From assembly GCA_013397115.1 (NCBI GenBank), contig VWZW01002467.1, forward strand, positions 466,901 to 530,900: a stretch of DNA of 64,000 nt. The letters are read 5' to 3'. Below, in pieces: positions 9,745 through 24,700 of the stretch. The notes beneath the pieces are model-generated. The model searched no databases. It was not told where the DNA came from and was given only the letters and a program-made list of their open reading frames with translations. This stretch comes from Edolisoma coerulescens. Its lineage: Eukaryota > Chordata > Aves > Passeriformes > Campephagidae. Within the stretch, counting starts at the first letter, position 1. The number at the start of each line of letters is the position of its first letter. Made by a program: the position numbers and the translations under genes.

Positions 9745-12700
9745 GTGAGGGCGGAGGCGGGTGAGGGCCCGCGGCTGTGCGGCGGGCAGAGCCCCGCGCT
9801 CCGGGGTTCCCTCCCCGGGGGCCGCGGGCCGGACCGTGCGCCGCGCGGGGAACGCCCTGAGGCTGCGGACGGGGCCGGGTCCCTCGGCGGGGAGCGGGGT
9901 TTGTCCGCCGCAGCCGCGCGCGCCTGGCCGGGCTGTCGCCGCGGACGCGGATCTGCCCCGGCTCCGCTCGGCGGGGCTGTCGGGGCGCTGCTGCTCCGGG
10001 AGAACCTCAGTGCTCTTTTTTCCCGGGCGCACCGGGAGGGATGCCGCTCGCGGGGCTCCTGCTGCGGCAGGAGGCGGCGGGAGGCTGCCGCTCCCTTTCC
10101 CGGGGTTTGTGTTTCCCGTAGTACTCGTTTTTTATTACTTTTTCTTTACTGTGAGCTTTAGAGGAGAAGGGGGGGAAATCGGGGATAAGAAAGGTGTTCC
10201 TAAGGTGTCCTTGGATGAGCCGAGCTGGCTCCCAGGTGCCCGAGCCCCGGCAGAGGTGCCGCTGGTCTGGCCCTGGCACCTGTGCCCTGGGAAGGGTTAA
10301 TTTGGGTGGTTGTTCCTGCACACACCTGTGTGCCATTGCCGTGCTAGGGCAATCAGAGCCATGTGTGCGCAAAGAGCCCAGCCCCCGCACCCGAGCGGGG
10401 TTTGGTCACACTCGCGTTTGGGCTGGGGGCGCTTGGTCCTCGCGCGGTGCTCCGTGCCCGGCGGGCGGTGCTGGGCAGGACGGACGGGGTGCCCGCTGCC
10501 ATGGCATCGCGCTGGAGCAGCCCCTGCCGCAGAGCAGGGCTCCTGCCCAGGGTCCCTGCCGAGGTGGGAGGAGGTGCCTGTGGTGTGTGCACTGGACCAC
10601 GGACACCTCTGGAGCACGTTCCGGGTGGGACTCCCTGCAGCCACCTTTCCCCGTATTGCACCCAAGTACTGTATTTTGGTTTTGTGGCACTGGCTGTGGT
10701 GATAGCTGCGTGTTGTTACACAGCAGTGAGGTGAAGATGTGATGCTCGTCCATCACAGCAGTAACAAGTATTTTAAACAGGCACCTGCCCTCCTGCTCCT
10801 TCCCCTCCCCAGTTCACTGCTGGGGAAGCAGCAGGAGCCATCAAGGCTTGGGTGAAAAGTTGTCGCTGTGGCCAAGGTTCCCGAGCCCGGCTCCCCTGTC
10901 CTGATGCTCATCAGTGCTGAAATCAGAACCCATCGGGTGTCGCAGTCAGCGTGGGGAGCGTGGAAGGGGCAGAGCAGGGACAGACGCGTCAGGGATGATC
11001 TGAGTGCGGAGCGGCAGGACTGTGTCCCGGGGTGACCCAGCCAGCAGCTGGCTGTGGGCAGGGGGTACCTGCTGAATGCAGCCATGAGCCTGCCACTTCC
11101 ATTAGAAACTTCTGCTTAAACTAGAACCTTTGAGCTGAGGCAGTGTAAGGTTTTATTTAGAAGTGGGTGCACTTGCTCTCCCAAGTAACGTTTAAATATA
11201 TAAATAAATCTGGGAAATGTTTTCCAAGTGTGAACATTGCAATCTTGTGCTAATGCATGAGATGGAAAGTGAAATGGATTTTTGTGATCCAAGCCAGCTC
11301 AAGCTGAGGAGAAGAATTGGTGTGTAATTAAAAAATCTGAGGCTAATTTGTTTTTAAAGTCTCTAAAATGTTTTTAATTGGATTCTGGTTTTTAAATGAC
11401 TTGAATAATGCTTGAAAGTGTTATTTGTACCTTCTGTGTCATCTGCATTTTTGTTTTGTTTCTGATTTGTTTTTCCTTCTCCAAATCCTCACAAATGCTC
11501 TTTTAGAGCATTTATAGTGGCTTGGCTTTTTAGGGGTTGGCCAGAACTTTCCAGCCTAAAACAGCTGTGAGAGCTTTTGGTGATTATAGGCAGGCTGAGG
11601 TAACACCCCTCACCTGTGCCCTCACAGACCTGTGGAAGAGCCCCTGTCTGTGCTCACAGTAAGAAAATGGGCTCAGGGGGCAGTTGGAGACACTGAGATA
11701 GAGATTTTATTTGTCTTAAAAAATCAATTGACGGAGGCAGGAATTGAACACAAACCACTAGTGACCACCCACCAGATGATGCTGCCCTTAATGACTGTAA
11801 TTAACTTTTTCCGATAGAATTTTCAACATCATTTTTTATCGTGTGTGACTTCACACAGCCACTTCTGCCTGCTGGCTGTGTGCTGTGGGCTTGCTGGGAA
11901 AACCTGACTCCATGTCCATGTCTGGGCAGAGCCCTCGTCCCCTTCCCTTGTCCTTTAAACCCAGACTCTATTTCTTGTTAAATTATTTTCCCATAACCTC
12001 AATATCCAGAGGAGTTCAGAGGCAGCAGATTCTCTCTGTGGGCTGTTCCACCACGCCTGTTAAAATTCAGTTGTCTTTGCAAAGTATAAAACAGTCATCT
12101 CCAAAATCACTTGGTGCATAGTGTTTAGTTTATTTTGCCTCACTCTCTCAGCTAAAACTTCTGCATTTTTCCTTTGGGAAATTTAATGCTGTTTGCTTTT
12201 CCTCAGATGGACTTTCAGTTCCCGTTGGTAGGGAATGTATTTTGTTGGCTCTCACAGAAAGGAAGACATGTAATGTGTTTAGAAAATGTAACTGCTGGGA
12301 TTCATGCTGAGGCCACTTGGAAGTTCACGTTTCAAGCATTTATCTCTCTCTGCAGGAAAATCTGTTGTGACAAGCAGACTCATAAAACAGGCTTTTCTCT
12401 GGCCATTTCCGTTTGCCTCCTGAAATGGAAGGTTTTGCCATTTCTGGATTTAAACAGTACTTTCTAGCTGTGAAACAAACAGGATAACAATAACCTTAGC
12501 AGTTCTACACTGAAGGATTTCAGAGCACTTCAGACACTCAATTGCTCAGCTTGCAACTGAAATGTAATGACTTTTGAGCAGAAGTGCAGTAGTTATTGAA
12601 CAGCTTTTATTTACACCACCAGTCTTTCATCAGGAGTGAGAAGGAGTCAGTGCAGCAGGAGCTGTCAATAAGGGAGGCGAGCAGTAGCTGCACAAGCTAA

Positions 12701-15700
12701 AGAAGACATGGGTGTTGGACATTAGGTTTTCTCCTTTGAGGAAAAAATGCTGTGGACTTTAACTGTGGTCCTGGTTATTCTGGTATGTTATGAGCATTCT
12801 TCTTTGCAATTTTTAAAGCTTCCTTATAGTAAAATTAAAAAAAATTAAACATAAAGGCATTTCTCTTGTGTATTTCTTGGGTGAAACTTAATAAATAATC
12901 CATGTATTATGGCATGTGTTTGACTGCTTCTGAAAGTTTTGGCCCTTGTAGGATGTGGGAGAAAGTCAGAGCAGTGATCCATTAGAACATGCTGCAAATG
13001 GTGAGCAGCTTCTCTTCGAGGAGTTTGCTTTGCTTTATCTGGATAGTGCTGCCACCAGGACGATCTGTACTCCTCAGGTGCTGAGATCTTTACTGGGGTA
13101 GGCAGAGCTTTCCTGTGCCTGCCCTGCGGCGGTTGGCAAACGCGTGCCCCCGGAGCCTGGCACCTTTTCCAGGGCGAGCAGGTGTCAGCAGGGCTGTGGC
13201 TGACGCAGCTCCTGCTGCAGCTGTTCGGGGACAGTGGCACCGAGTGACGCCTGTGCTGCCTCTCTGTGCTCGTGCCACCGGGCGGGTGCACACGCCAGCC
13301 TGGTTAGGATGGGTAGCTCTGTGTTGTTCTGCAGGGGAGGCACAGAGAGCAGGAGGGTGCTGCCAGGGCCGGGACAGAGCCGGTGTCACCGCTGGCCCCT
13401 GCACAGACTCCTCTCCAGGCTCTGGGAGCAGCCCTGGCCCGGGCTGCAGCCCTCCATCCCTTGCACAAACACAGGTGTAGGCCAGCTGATTCCTTCCTTG
13501 TGGGGGTAGATGGGTGACTGTGGGGGCAGGTGGTGATGTTTCTGTTAATGACATTAATTTGCAGTTTGGTCAGGTCTGCTGGTAGCTGCCAGTGGGTGTG
13601 TGTGGAGGCTTGTGCTCAGAAAGCTCCATTGTCAAGTGCCTCCCCAGAACAGAGACAAAGCAACAGAATTCCCTATGAAGAGCTGTGCAAAATTGCAAGG
13701 GAATAAGGGAAACAAGCAAAAAAAAGGCTTGCGTTCCATTTGATCAGAAACACTTGCTTTAGCTCCTTGCCTGGAGCATCCGTGAATTACGTGGCAGTGA
13801 GGGATGACGTGGGATTGAAGAACACTGCATTCCAGCTTTTGAAGCTTCTCATATCCTGTCCATGCCTTGAAAATGTTTTCTAATAACATTCAATCACTCT
13901 CCAGAAAATGCACGGAGCTTGCTTGGCATCCGGTGGCAGTGGGGAACAAACACACAGAGTGCCTGCTCTGTGTCCTTAGCTCTGGAGTCCCGGTTTGAAG
14001 TCTCCTGGGAGACACTGGAGGGTGCTGCTCTAGAAAAGCAGTGTTGATTATTGCATCTGAAACCCTTTTCTTTCTCAGTTTTTATACACTTAAAATTTTT
14101 TGGTGACTGAGATCTAAATAACATACTGAGCTGATTGGGGTGTGCCTGGGAAATGTGTGGTAGCAATGAATTGGCTGCCAAGCACTTGAGCTTTTGCTCC
14201 TCGAAACGAGGATTTGAGTTACTGTTCTGTGGGATGCTGAGACCGATTTCATGGTCTGTAGTCCTGAAGTCATGTCTGTGACCTTGAGTCAAATGTGCAC
14301 AGGTGGGTGTGACTCTGTGCTGCACCAAGGCAGACTCTCTGTCCCTCTTCATGCCAGTGGCACTCAGAGTTGCTTTTTGCCAGTAGTACATCAGCCCTTT
14401 CCTTTGGTGGACAAAACTGTGGATTCTGAATACACACAATAATCCAGATGTGAGCCCCTCATGAGACCTCCTCACACCTCTGCTTCTTCCTTGATACTCT
14501 CTTACTCCTCCACCTCCAGCTGCTTCACTGTGAGGTCCTAAGTTCCAACAGCCATGTCAGAAATGCCACAGGAAAGAAACAAATTGCCTGGCACAAAGTT
14601 ATATTGTCAGGCCTCAGGTGTGAGCAGCGAGCCAGGTTTTATAAAGTGCAAAAGACTTGTTTTGAAGTCCTCAGCTGTAAAACACGTTCTGCTTTCAAAG
14701 CCTCTTGATGTTTGCTTTTTTCCCTCCGATGTTTTCTTTGCAACTCAGAGGGCTCCTGTTTGATAAGGAACACAAATTCAGGAGGATCCACTTGATCCAG
14801 AATTTGGAGCGAGGCAAATGCCATGCATTGAAAGGCTCGTGCAGCAAGTGCCAGAGCTGCAGCCTGCTGCCAGCCGGGCTGGGGGTGTAGGAGTGGGCAC
14901 AGAGGCCTCAAGATGATTACTGGGGGAGGGGATGTTTAATTGCGGCATCCAGAACTGGTCTCGCAGATGGTCTTGGTGGAGGAGGAAGCCCTCCAAACTG
15001 GAGAGGCACCTCCACAGGCAGTTGCAGAGCCCAGCTGTCGATGGAGCACTGCACCTGCAGCTTCTCCTGGTCCAGCACTGAGTGGAAAAGCTCAAAACCT
15101 TGGGACCTGTCAGTGCCATGAAGTGGTGCCCAGTTAGCTCTAAATATCGGAAGAAGAGAGCGTCTGGTTAAATCTTCTGCCGTGGTAGCACATATTTTCA
15201 TATATTGAAAGTCAATTGGCCTGTGTTTGGTCAGAGTGTTGTAACCCTGTAATTGTAGCTCACAAATGAGAGAAGGCAAAAATGATGGTTGATTTGTATA
15301 TGGAAGAGAGCAAGCTCTCCGTGGCCAGGAGGAAATGAGTGTCTGATAAATGAGTTGGTGGAGGCAATGAGGTTTCATCTGGTGTCAGGCTGAGGAAGCC
15401 ATTGGGGAGGAATCACTGGCAGATGAACGAGGGTGACTGCAGCCTGTCGCCAAGAGCCTCATTGTAAGAATTGTCTGTTTCTTCTTTAATTTTTGAAAGT
15501 CAGTAATTTGCAATGATTTCCCTCTGGAGCTTGACACATCAGCCCTGAAACTGGAAAGGAACTTTGTTTTAAATCATTTGAAAGTGTGATAAGTGTAATT
15601 TTATTTGCTACAATTGTTAAATCGTGTCTTGAAGCGAAAACTGAAGGCACTGCCTTCTCTGTAGGTACTGTAATAATTCTGTATACTGTCTGGTGCAGCA

Positions 15701-18700
15701 GAGCTTCAAAGGCATAATTTGTAATTGCTGTGGTATGTTCCATGCTTCCCAGGTAGGGGGAAGGTGGCCCTAAACATCTCTGGGAATGTGTGCCTGTGTC
15801 GCTCAGGGATGCTTGAAAAAGAGCAGAATGGCACAGGTGGAAATGGGACGTAGCAACACGATCTGGTTTCATGAGCAAAGAGAGTGTGTGAAGGCCAGGC
15901 ATGAATCATAAAAAGTCTTGCACAGCTCTTTGGAGCTTACGCTGGAAAAGTGCTTTGGAGGGTACTGTGGACACACTGAAGTAATTGAGCCTTTTATGGG
16001 GACACACCCCAAACAGACCCGTCCTTGTTCTGCCAGAGGTTCCCTCATCCCGTGATAAGCCCCTCAGGTTTGTTTGTGCTTTCCCTCCTTAAATCCATTC
16101 TTCCCTGCAAAATGTGATGTGAGGGAGTTGTTAGTCTGTTGGTGAGCGGGAAGGGGCAGGCAGTGGTTGAAACTGAAACTCCCAAGTGCTGTGCTGATTT
16201 TGTTGGGATCATACAATCATTTCTCTCTGTTCATTTTAGGTAAAGCAGATCATGGAAGAAGCTGTCACCCGGAAATTCGTGCATGAAGACAGCAGTCACA
16301 TCATCGCCTTATGTGGTAAATGTCACGCAGAAGAGCTTATGCTACCTAACCTTACTTTCCCTCTAGACATTTATTTTCTCTGCAATCAGAGGTAAATGCA
16401 GGGATTTAGATATTAGAAATCATGGTGTTCAGGCCCATTTCACCTCTATATTTGCTATGTGTGTGTACATTACAAATTGTAGTGTAACTCTTACTAAAAC
16501 GTCGTTATCCAAGTACCCAGCCAAGATGACAGGTGGCCTTGCTGCAGGCTGGCCGAGTGTTCCAGGGAGCTCCCAGGGTGGTCTGCCTGGTCTCTGTTCC
16601 TGGAATCCTGTCCTGGAAGCTGTGCTGCATTGTTGGTGTAAGGGGCGGTGGGGTGGCAGCTATTTCTGTTAAACTCTGCTTGGCCAAAATGAGGAATACT
16701 TTAAAGTCTTCATACTTGTCTCTTCCTCCTACTGTGATTCCAGCTGGTTTTGTGTTTTGAGTACTTCATAGTCTGAAGAACTGATAACTCTGCACTGAGC
16801 TGCCTCATTATTGCCCAGCAATCTACCTGTCCTAAGGCAGGGCTCCAGCGCCTGCTGCTGCTTTGAACAGAGGCCTTGATTAAACCAGAAGAAGGTGAAG
16901 CTGAATGTTCTGTTTTTACTTTGGCTGATTGAATGGAGAAATCCCTTCCAGCAGATTTGGCTAACAGCTCCTGGCTGGTGCTCTCCTGTGTGTGCAGTTC
17001 TCTTCCCTCCCCCACTCCAGTTTCATGTGTCTCTTCAAGAGGTTTTTCCCTTCTATTTAAAATTAGATTGGTTCAGTACATGAGTCATTTTTGGTGAATC
17101 TTCGTTATAAATATAGAATTCTTGTGAATCATTTTACTCTCCTGCTTGGCTGAGTTTAGCAAGAGTCTCTTAAATACATGATAACTGATTTCAGGGTCTC
17201 TCTGCATCAGTAGCTGAACACTTTGTGGCTGCCCTAGGTCCTAGATGGCTGAAGGTGCCAATTAAATGGCATGTGCCACTTGTCCTGGAGGAAATGCTCC
17301 AGGAGGGATTTGTAACCACGAGGACTCTGCTCCAGTCTGTGGTCTCTGCCTGGGTGCTCTGGCAGGAGGAAAGCAGTGCTGATGTTTTCATCCTCATGGG
17401 GAAGCAGTGAGTGCAGGAGGTTCTGTATTTGTTCCCAACCCAGCGTATAACTAACTTAAGTTACATCCCAGGGGCTCTGTCATCCCCTCTGATTTCTAGG
17501 AAATCTGGCTCTGTGGTTCAGAGCCACAGCAGCTCCATTTGGCCTGTGGCTGATGTGTGCCATTGTGGGACAAAAACTCCAGATTCCTTTGGGCTATGGG
17601 CTGCTGTGGCGCGAGTTCCACCGCGGTTGTGTGGCCGGTCAGGGGACAGTGCCGCGGTGCAGGGGTCTTTAGAGCATCTTCAGTGCCGGCCCTTCTGCTG
17701 GAAGCCGGCCGTGGATGTTTGCAGCCTGGGCTCCGAGGAGACGTTTCCTTGGGAACGGCGGCTGGCACCGTGACGTGGGGCCTGCCGAGCTCTGCGGCAC
17801 GGCCAGCGCCGCGCTCTCCTCCCGCTGCCTCCCGAAGCCTCCCTGCCTGGAGCTGCTCTGGCCGCAGCACTCCTGGGGGAGAGGGGGAAGAAAAAGGAAG
17901 CATTTCTCTGTCCCTGCAGTCGCCTGGAGCGTATTTACAGGGTTTCCAGTTCAGCGCATTACACTTAGGGTGTTTGTGTAGTGCTACCTGCAGTTTGCTA
18001 AGCCTTTTCTGTGTGGCTGCCCATCTTTAGTCTGACAGTGACGTGCTGCTTTAAGCAGTTAAAAAACTTAAGCTTAAGTCAGCTTCACACTGCAAACAGG
18101 GTTTATTCATGGATGTCCCAGATGTGGTTACCCAAATAATCTCTATGCTTTCAATATATACTTTGAAATGAGTCTCAGTAGTTTGTTCTCTTTGAATAAT
18201 ACTTTGAGTGTATTAAATTAAATAATCCTGAATTCCCTATGCTATAAACTAATTGCCATGGAATTCATGTGGGTTATGGAGAGTTGGTGTGTGTCACAAT
18301 CAAAATATATGTTGTTTAGGTGTAAATCCAGCATGCCTGCTTGGCAAAGGGAATATACTTACTGTGTTTTGAGGAAAGGTTAGCAGTAAACATGAGTAAA
18401 AATAGTAGCTTGGGCACTGTTAAACATGCAGAACTTGGCTTTTCAGTGAGATTTCAGTTCAAATTAAGGAAGGGATGAACTGCACAAAAAGCTTTTTTTG
18501 GCCTGAATAATAAACCTGCTACCAGTAATTAAACCCGTTAATTAAAACGTACAGAATCCCTTTGTGGCTGAACTGAAAAGGCCAGTTCTGATTTGAGCTG
18601 CAGAATGGTATTTAATGTTGTGCTTGGGGCTTCTTGTAAACCTTGTCTGAGGATGGCAGGTCTGCACTGCTCGTGTTCTTTGGGATCTGAGGGAGAGGAG

Positions 18701-21700
18701 GGAGCTGGGGGATCCCACTGCTGTTCCTGGGGGATGCACTGGCGCTGTGCAGCCCTGGGTTTATGGCAGAGGCATCACCAGGTCCTTTCCTGTTCCTGAA
18801 TCTGAACTCAAATCCTCTAAGACATTGAGGCTTTTCTTTCAAAGAAACCAAAAAACCTCCCGTCTTCTTTTTGTTTTCTTGATACTTTGTAGCTGTTTTG
18901 GTATACTTTGGATACCTGACATGTGCTGTTTCTTCCCATCTTCAGTTACTAATATTTAATTTACCCCCAATGTTGGTTACAGTCCTTCACTTCAGAGGCA
19001 TATGAAGTATTTATTTTTCCTTTTCTCAGTGTCATTGAATTATCTTTGCCTTCCAAATCTGTTTTAAAACCGTGTCTAGACCAGGCTTACAGACCAGAAA
19101 TGCTTCTCCCCTTTTAAACCCAAGGAGAAAACTTACTGTTTCTGTGTATTAGATTACTGTTCTATCCTGATAGATTTGTTGAGGATCCTTGCTGCAGACC
19201 CTGCAATTCCAGGTGCAGAGAAGAGGAGCAGAGAGCCTCTCCTAGAGGAGCTGAGGAAGCTTGGCTGGCTCAGCCCTAGGGGATGAGCCAGTCCCATTGA
19301 TTTAGCTGCATTAACCTCAACTTTTTTTTTTTTTCCATCCCCATTATGCATATTGCTTTTCTTCTCTTATTAACTGATGAAAACGGGTTTTTTTTGCTGG
19401 GTAATGCTGTGTTTAAATATCACAGATCTTAAAAAAAGAACAAAACCATGTCACGATCTGTCCAGTCATGCACTGGGGAAGGTGACAGGGTTTGACTGCA
19501 GAGCTGGATCTGGATGTTGACTGAAGGTGTTCGTATGTGATCTGTGACTGCGTCTAGTCATGTGTGCAGCCCTTCAAACAAAAGAAGGATGTGGTGGCTG
19601 CCCCGGGGACTTGGGAGATAATGAATTCCCATTAGTAAGCAGTCCTTGGTGCTTTCTCTGTGTGGATAATACATCAGAGAGGTGGCCTGAGGCCTTCCAG
19701 CGGACATCTGCCGGCCCAGAGAGAAGGGACACTTGCCTGAGCACAGCCGAGGGCTGGCTTGCCCAGCTGCCAGCCCAGTCTTCTCTGAAAGCAGCCGAGC
19801 AGCCTGTGAGCCCTTTGGTGGTTCTGGACGTGGTGGTAGAGGAGGGTGGGTGAGGAGGTCCGTGCACAAACAGGTCCATGCAGCAGCTGGGAGTGCCCCT
19901 GGCCAGCTCTGCAGGGTCCATCCTGTTCCTCTGTGGGTGACTTCCAGGTCTACAAGCGCGATGTGCCGGGGGGTAGGGGAGTGTTACCACCCTACTCCTT
20001 CTCAGTACAGTTTCTCTCGTGGGCTCCTGTAAGTTGTACAGCAGCTCTTTCAGCTTCCCTGCGTTTCCTTCAAGACTCAAATACAATCTTGACTCGTGCC
20101 AGGCTGTGGCAGGTCAGAGCCTGACTCCATGGCTGCTTGTGTGAAGCACTCCTGAGCTGGCATTTGTGTCCTATGTTGGTGCTTCTGCTCTCAAGCTCCT
20201 GCAGTGTCTGTGTACGTCAGGACTGTGTGAGCATTTATTGTTCTCAGAAACAGAGCAAGGAGAGCTATCACCCACAAGTGCTTCTGAGATGTCTGTGCTT
20301 CAGGCTGTAATTCCACACTCGAGACCTGATGTGTGGGCTCTGTATCCGTCCATGTCAGCTTCCTTTCACAGAGCCCTGGGGCGTCTAGGCTTGGATAATC
20401 ATCAGTGTAAGATGCTTCCTTCTTCAAAAATAAGTAGAGGGAATTGTTATTTGGAATAGTTCTGTGTCACTCAGTATCTGTTCACAGCGAAGGGACTGGC
20501 GTGTTCTGAGAAACAGAGTGACTCTTGGGTCCTCTTCACATTTTAGAGCCAATCCAGTGTATGACAGGGTTGCCATTAATGAATGTGCACAACACTTACT
20601 AAGATTGGACTTTATATCCAACAGTTCAACAGTTACTTGCCAGCTTCCTAAGGCAGATGAGTACTCCATTCATTCTGGAGGTGGGAGGCAGTAGGAAAGC
20701 ACTTGTGTGGCTGGATTTTCTGGAGCCACGTAGTTGAGATCAGGTAAGGTCTGAAGTTTTAGGGTTTGCACGTCTGTAGGAACACAGTCAAGGAGCTTCA
20801 GCTGAAGTCGTGGATGAGTCTCCATCCACGCTGGCCATGGAAAACCAGGAATCCTTGGAACATGAATATGGCTGGTGACTCCTGGAGACCAGATATGTGG
20901 GGTCGTTTGGGATGGCTTGGTGTCTGAGCTGCAGGAATGCCCGGCAGTGCTGGTTAACCACAGCAGTGGGCTTAGTTGTGAGGCTGTTTTCTTCACTGGT
21001 CTTAGGATGACTTGTTATCCCATTTTGCACAGAGTTAATTGTGTTTGAAAGAAAAGATCTAATTAGGAACCAGTGACTGCATGATGCTGGACCTCATGTT
21101 CTGTTTTCTCTCGTTCAGGACCTGAAATCCAAGCAATTACCAGAGTCACCAAACGTCACAATTGCCATGCAATGAAATAATCATGAGTCAGAAGTTTTTC
21201 CTTCATGACCCTAAATTACAAGGCTGGATTAAAGCTCATGACAGGAAAATAAAACCAGCTGAGAAACAGAGTATTTCTAAGTTCTTGGCATTGATATTTT
21301 TACAAAATGTATTTAATCTGCTATGGAAATGCAGATATCTCACAAACAAAACACAAGTCTCCCTGTATTACTGCTCATATTTGGAAAACAAACATTTTCA
21401 ATGGTGAATAATGCTTAAAAAATAATTTACAGAGATTCTACCTCATCACTTGATAAACACATTATCCCAAAGAGAGTACCAGAGAGGGGGAGGCAAATAT
21501 TTTTTCACGCACATTTAGAAGGTTTTTGATTGTGCTCCAAAAATGATGCTTAAATTAATGAGTGCTGTTCTGTAGTGGGGAGGAAAAAACAGAGTGAATA
21601 TTAGCTCTGATGTGAAATGAAACAGTTTTTGAACTGCATATGTTTTTAGCTTGAGAAGTGAAATAAAATCTCTTGTGCTTTTTAGAGAACTCTGCTAAAC

Positions 21701-24700
21701 ATTTTGCTTTGATCCTGGGCTATCAAATTGGATCATTTTCAATATTTAGAGAAACTTCAGTAATTCTGATTTACCCTTAACAGTGTTGAATGAAAACGCT
21801 TCTGTTTTCTGAAGGTTACTGAGATCCTTGAAGCTTAATGATCACGATTTTAAAGAGGAGCAGTCACCACATTTCAGCCCTGAAGTTTCCCAGCCACTTT
21901 AGAACTGGGGGTTGTCCATTTAGATACTTTTTTTTTTATTTTCTAGGGAATTATTGAGCATAGGATGTTCTGTGGCACAGCCCAGCGCAGAGCAGGTTGA
22001 GTGCAGGTGAACGAGGGCAAAGGAGCAGTTTGGATGTGTCCTCTGCAGCCCTTTGCTGTCAGCTGGCTCTCGGGCACCGGTGTCTGACCTGCTCAGTGTG
22101 CACGGCCCAGTGACGCAGCAGGCTGGAACTTGGCAATGAAACTGGTTTCAAACTGGGCAGATCTGTGATCAGCAGGGTAAAGCAACAGCAGCTGGAGATC
22201 GTGAGCATCTGATGGCTTCTTTATCATCCTCTTCTTTTCACTTGTTTTTAATTTCTTCAGCCTCATGAATTCAATTCCCTGTGCACAGTTTCCATGAAAA
22301 CAAGGTATTTAGCTGCAGTATTTCTTCCTGTCTAAGGAAAATCTCATCTGCTAAGTACACCCCATAAATAATCCTTCCACAGGCTGCCTTTTCTCTGCTC
22401 ACCACCCTTCCAGCCCCAGAACTCTCATTTCACAGTCCATTAAGTCATGTCAGAATTTGCATAGAGGCAAAAAAGGACAAAACTGACTTGTTCACCTGAC
22501 CCTGGAAGAAGTAGCTGTGGTGAAGTCATAAAAAAGTGACATTTTCCGAAGCTTGGTGGGCACCATGATTATTTGAACTGTAAATCAATAATATATCTGC
22601 ACTTAATTAAATTCAGCAGTGGATACTGCAGAGAATGTGCCTCAAAACTGTCTGGAGTTAATGAATTTTTAGATGGCTGCTGTCAACTGAACCATACAAG
22701 GGAATTACCTGAGCTGTGCTGATTTATTCCCAGTGCAGAGCTGCTCTTCCGCTCTGTGTGTGATGAGTTGCTGCCTTTTTATCTGGTCAGTTTTTGTATG
22801 TGTTTGTTGTAGGTACAGTGACAGTAGACAGGCTCAGGATCACACTGGGCTGTGCAGTAGTTACTTACCTGTGTGCTTATGTACCTGTAGCCAAAAGTAT
22901 GTGTGTACACAAAACCACCCACTGATGCCTTTCTGATGTTACCAGTTTCTCCAGAAACAGCTAAATCATTGATTTGTAGGTCTTCTTAGAGTGTCAGATT
23001 CCAAAAAGGGAAAAATGGTGCATTTTCCTAGAAATGGGTAAATAACCCCATTCCCTGTCCCAGAGGTTCTTGTATTATAACCCCTAAAATAGTCGTGTTG
23101 TCTCTTTAGGCAGCAGTCTGAGCTGTGCAGTTTGTAACTCCTGGGGATCACCTGGTTTTGGTTTATCAAAAAGCACCACTGCCAAGGTCCTCTCATGACT
23201 TTTAAAAGGTTCTGCAGCTTGAGGTGACTCTTCTGCCTGTTTGTTCAGGATGTGTTAAGTTTCCTTTCTGACTGAGCTTGGCTGTGGGCGATGCTGGCAA
23301 GGTGCAGTGAGATCAGTGCCTGCCTTGGACACAGAGCCAAAGGAAAGCCCCGCGGGGCTGTGCCAGGGAGCTGGTCCCTCACTGCTGTGCTGTGCCACTC
23401 CGTGCCGTGGGTGGGAGGATCCCTTCCTGCTGTCCTGTGCCACCAGGGTGGCATCCACATGGTCCCCTGGGTTGAAATGGGATGGCATCTGTGTCGCAAG
23501 ATGTGCTGCCCTGCTTGGGTGCTTTTTAGTTTAACTGGATAAAAGCCACGGTGTATTTGCAAGCACGTTCAGATCAAGTCAGATGTGAATGTAAAGTCAG
23601 CTGTTCTGGAATAAATCTTGTAGAAAGGAGCCTGGAGAGAAGCGTGCTGAGAGCCAGTGCTGTTAGTCTCAGTCTGGGGGTGGAGTGTAGGAGAATGAGG
23701 TGAGTTGAGGTGTAACCTGCCCCTCAGTCCAAGGGTGCCTTACACATAGAACTGGATGTGCATTAATCTCTTGTCCTGTGGAAAATACATTTTGAGGCAA
23801 TCCAGCAGCAAATTCCAGTGTCTCGCCCCTTGCAAATGACCCCTATGTGTGTGTTACAGGCAGCTGGGGACTGATCTCACCCAAGTTCTTGTGATAAGAA
23901 ATGTCACAATGGAATAATTAAATATTGGGGCTCTAGGGACAGTCACTGGGGAAATTGCCCTTAGTGGCAGCTGCAGTATTTATTAATAATTAAAGCCGTG
24001 CCTGCTGTGCTTTTCACTAAATTTGTTTCATTAATATTTTATTGTTTTAAAGAAATAAAAAAAAAGCAGTGAAGGTGGGAAGAGAGCCTGTTTCCTAAGC
24101 AACAGCAATGCACTTCTTTGCAGTTATTTTTAAAGGCAAGTTGCTTCATTTAAGATTTGGAATCAAATTGCTGCATTGCTCCAGGCATCCGGAAAGCTGC
24201 TTTTCTTTTTATTTTTTTCTTTATTTCTAATTGAAAGACAGGGCAGAACAGTTGCTGGGTTAAGAGCTGTTATGATGGTTGCTAGACGGGAGCCTAGGCC
24301 GTGCTGCGAGGAGCATCCCCGCGCTGTCATCGCCCCCCGTGCCCCCCGTGCCGCTCCGTGCCCCCCGTGCCGCTCCGTGCCCCCCGTGCCGCTCCGTGCC
24401 CGCGCCAGCCCCGCGGCGTTCCCCGCTCCTTTCCTGGGGAGCGCAGCCAGCCTGGCTTCAGCGGTGGGAGGAGTCCCGCTGCTGTCAGACCAGGCTCTGC
24501 CTCTGCCGCCCGCCGCTGTCCTTTGATGGCAGGGGGGGTTCTGGTGGTTGAGAGGGGTCGCGCGGGGATGTGCCCGCGTGCCCCGCTCCTCCTGCCGGGG
24601 CCCAGGGCCGCGCACGGGCTGTTGTGCATGGGGGTGCTTGGCCTCGGAGGCTGGAGGTGCCGCCCGCATGGGGAGCAGCGTCAGACCGGCTGCTCGGTGG

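Larger units (their letters stand above)
9270..10100 (+). promoter_or_regulatory. SGSM2: CpG-island promoter of SGSM2
   Basis: A long CpG-dense block surrounds the first coding exon. It has no TATA box. It contains a perfect CRE palindrome at 9618-9625, a YY1-type AAGATGGCGGC at 9636-9646, GC boxes (CCCGCCCC types around 9604-9614), a CCGGGA hexamer run (about 9375-9401) and an octamer minisatellite (9481-9528). YY1 elements of this kind usually sit just downstream of the start of transcription, which would put the start near 9600-9635. Confidence 0.75.

Noticed and set aside
9271..10032. 253-codon minus-strand open frame with RDRGTEGQ repeats
   Set aside because: It is the reverse of the promoter octamer array and CpG island, antisense to SGSM2 exon 1, with no domain.
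21162..21407. 81-codon open frame with ordinary amino-acid composition ([13 protein letters not shown]...)
   Set aside because: No start context, promoter or similarity; AT-rich intronic DNA gives such frames by chance.
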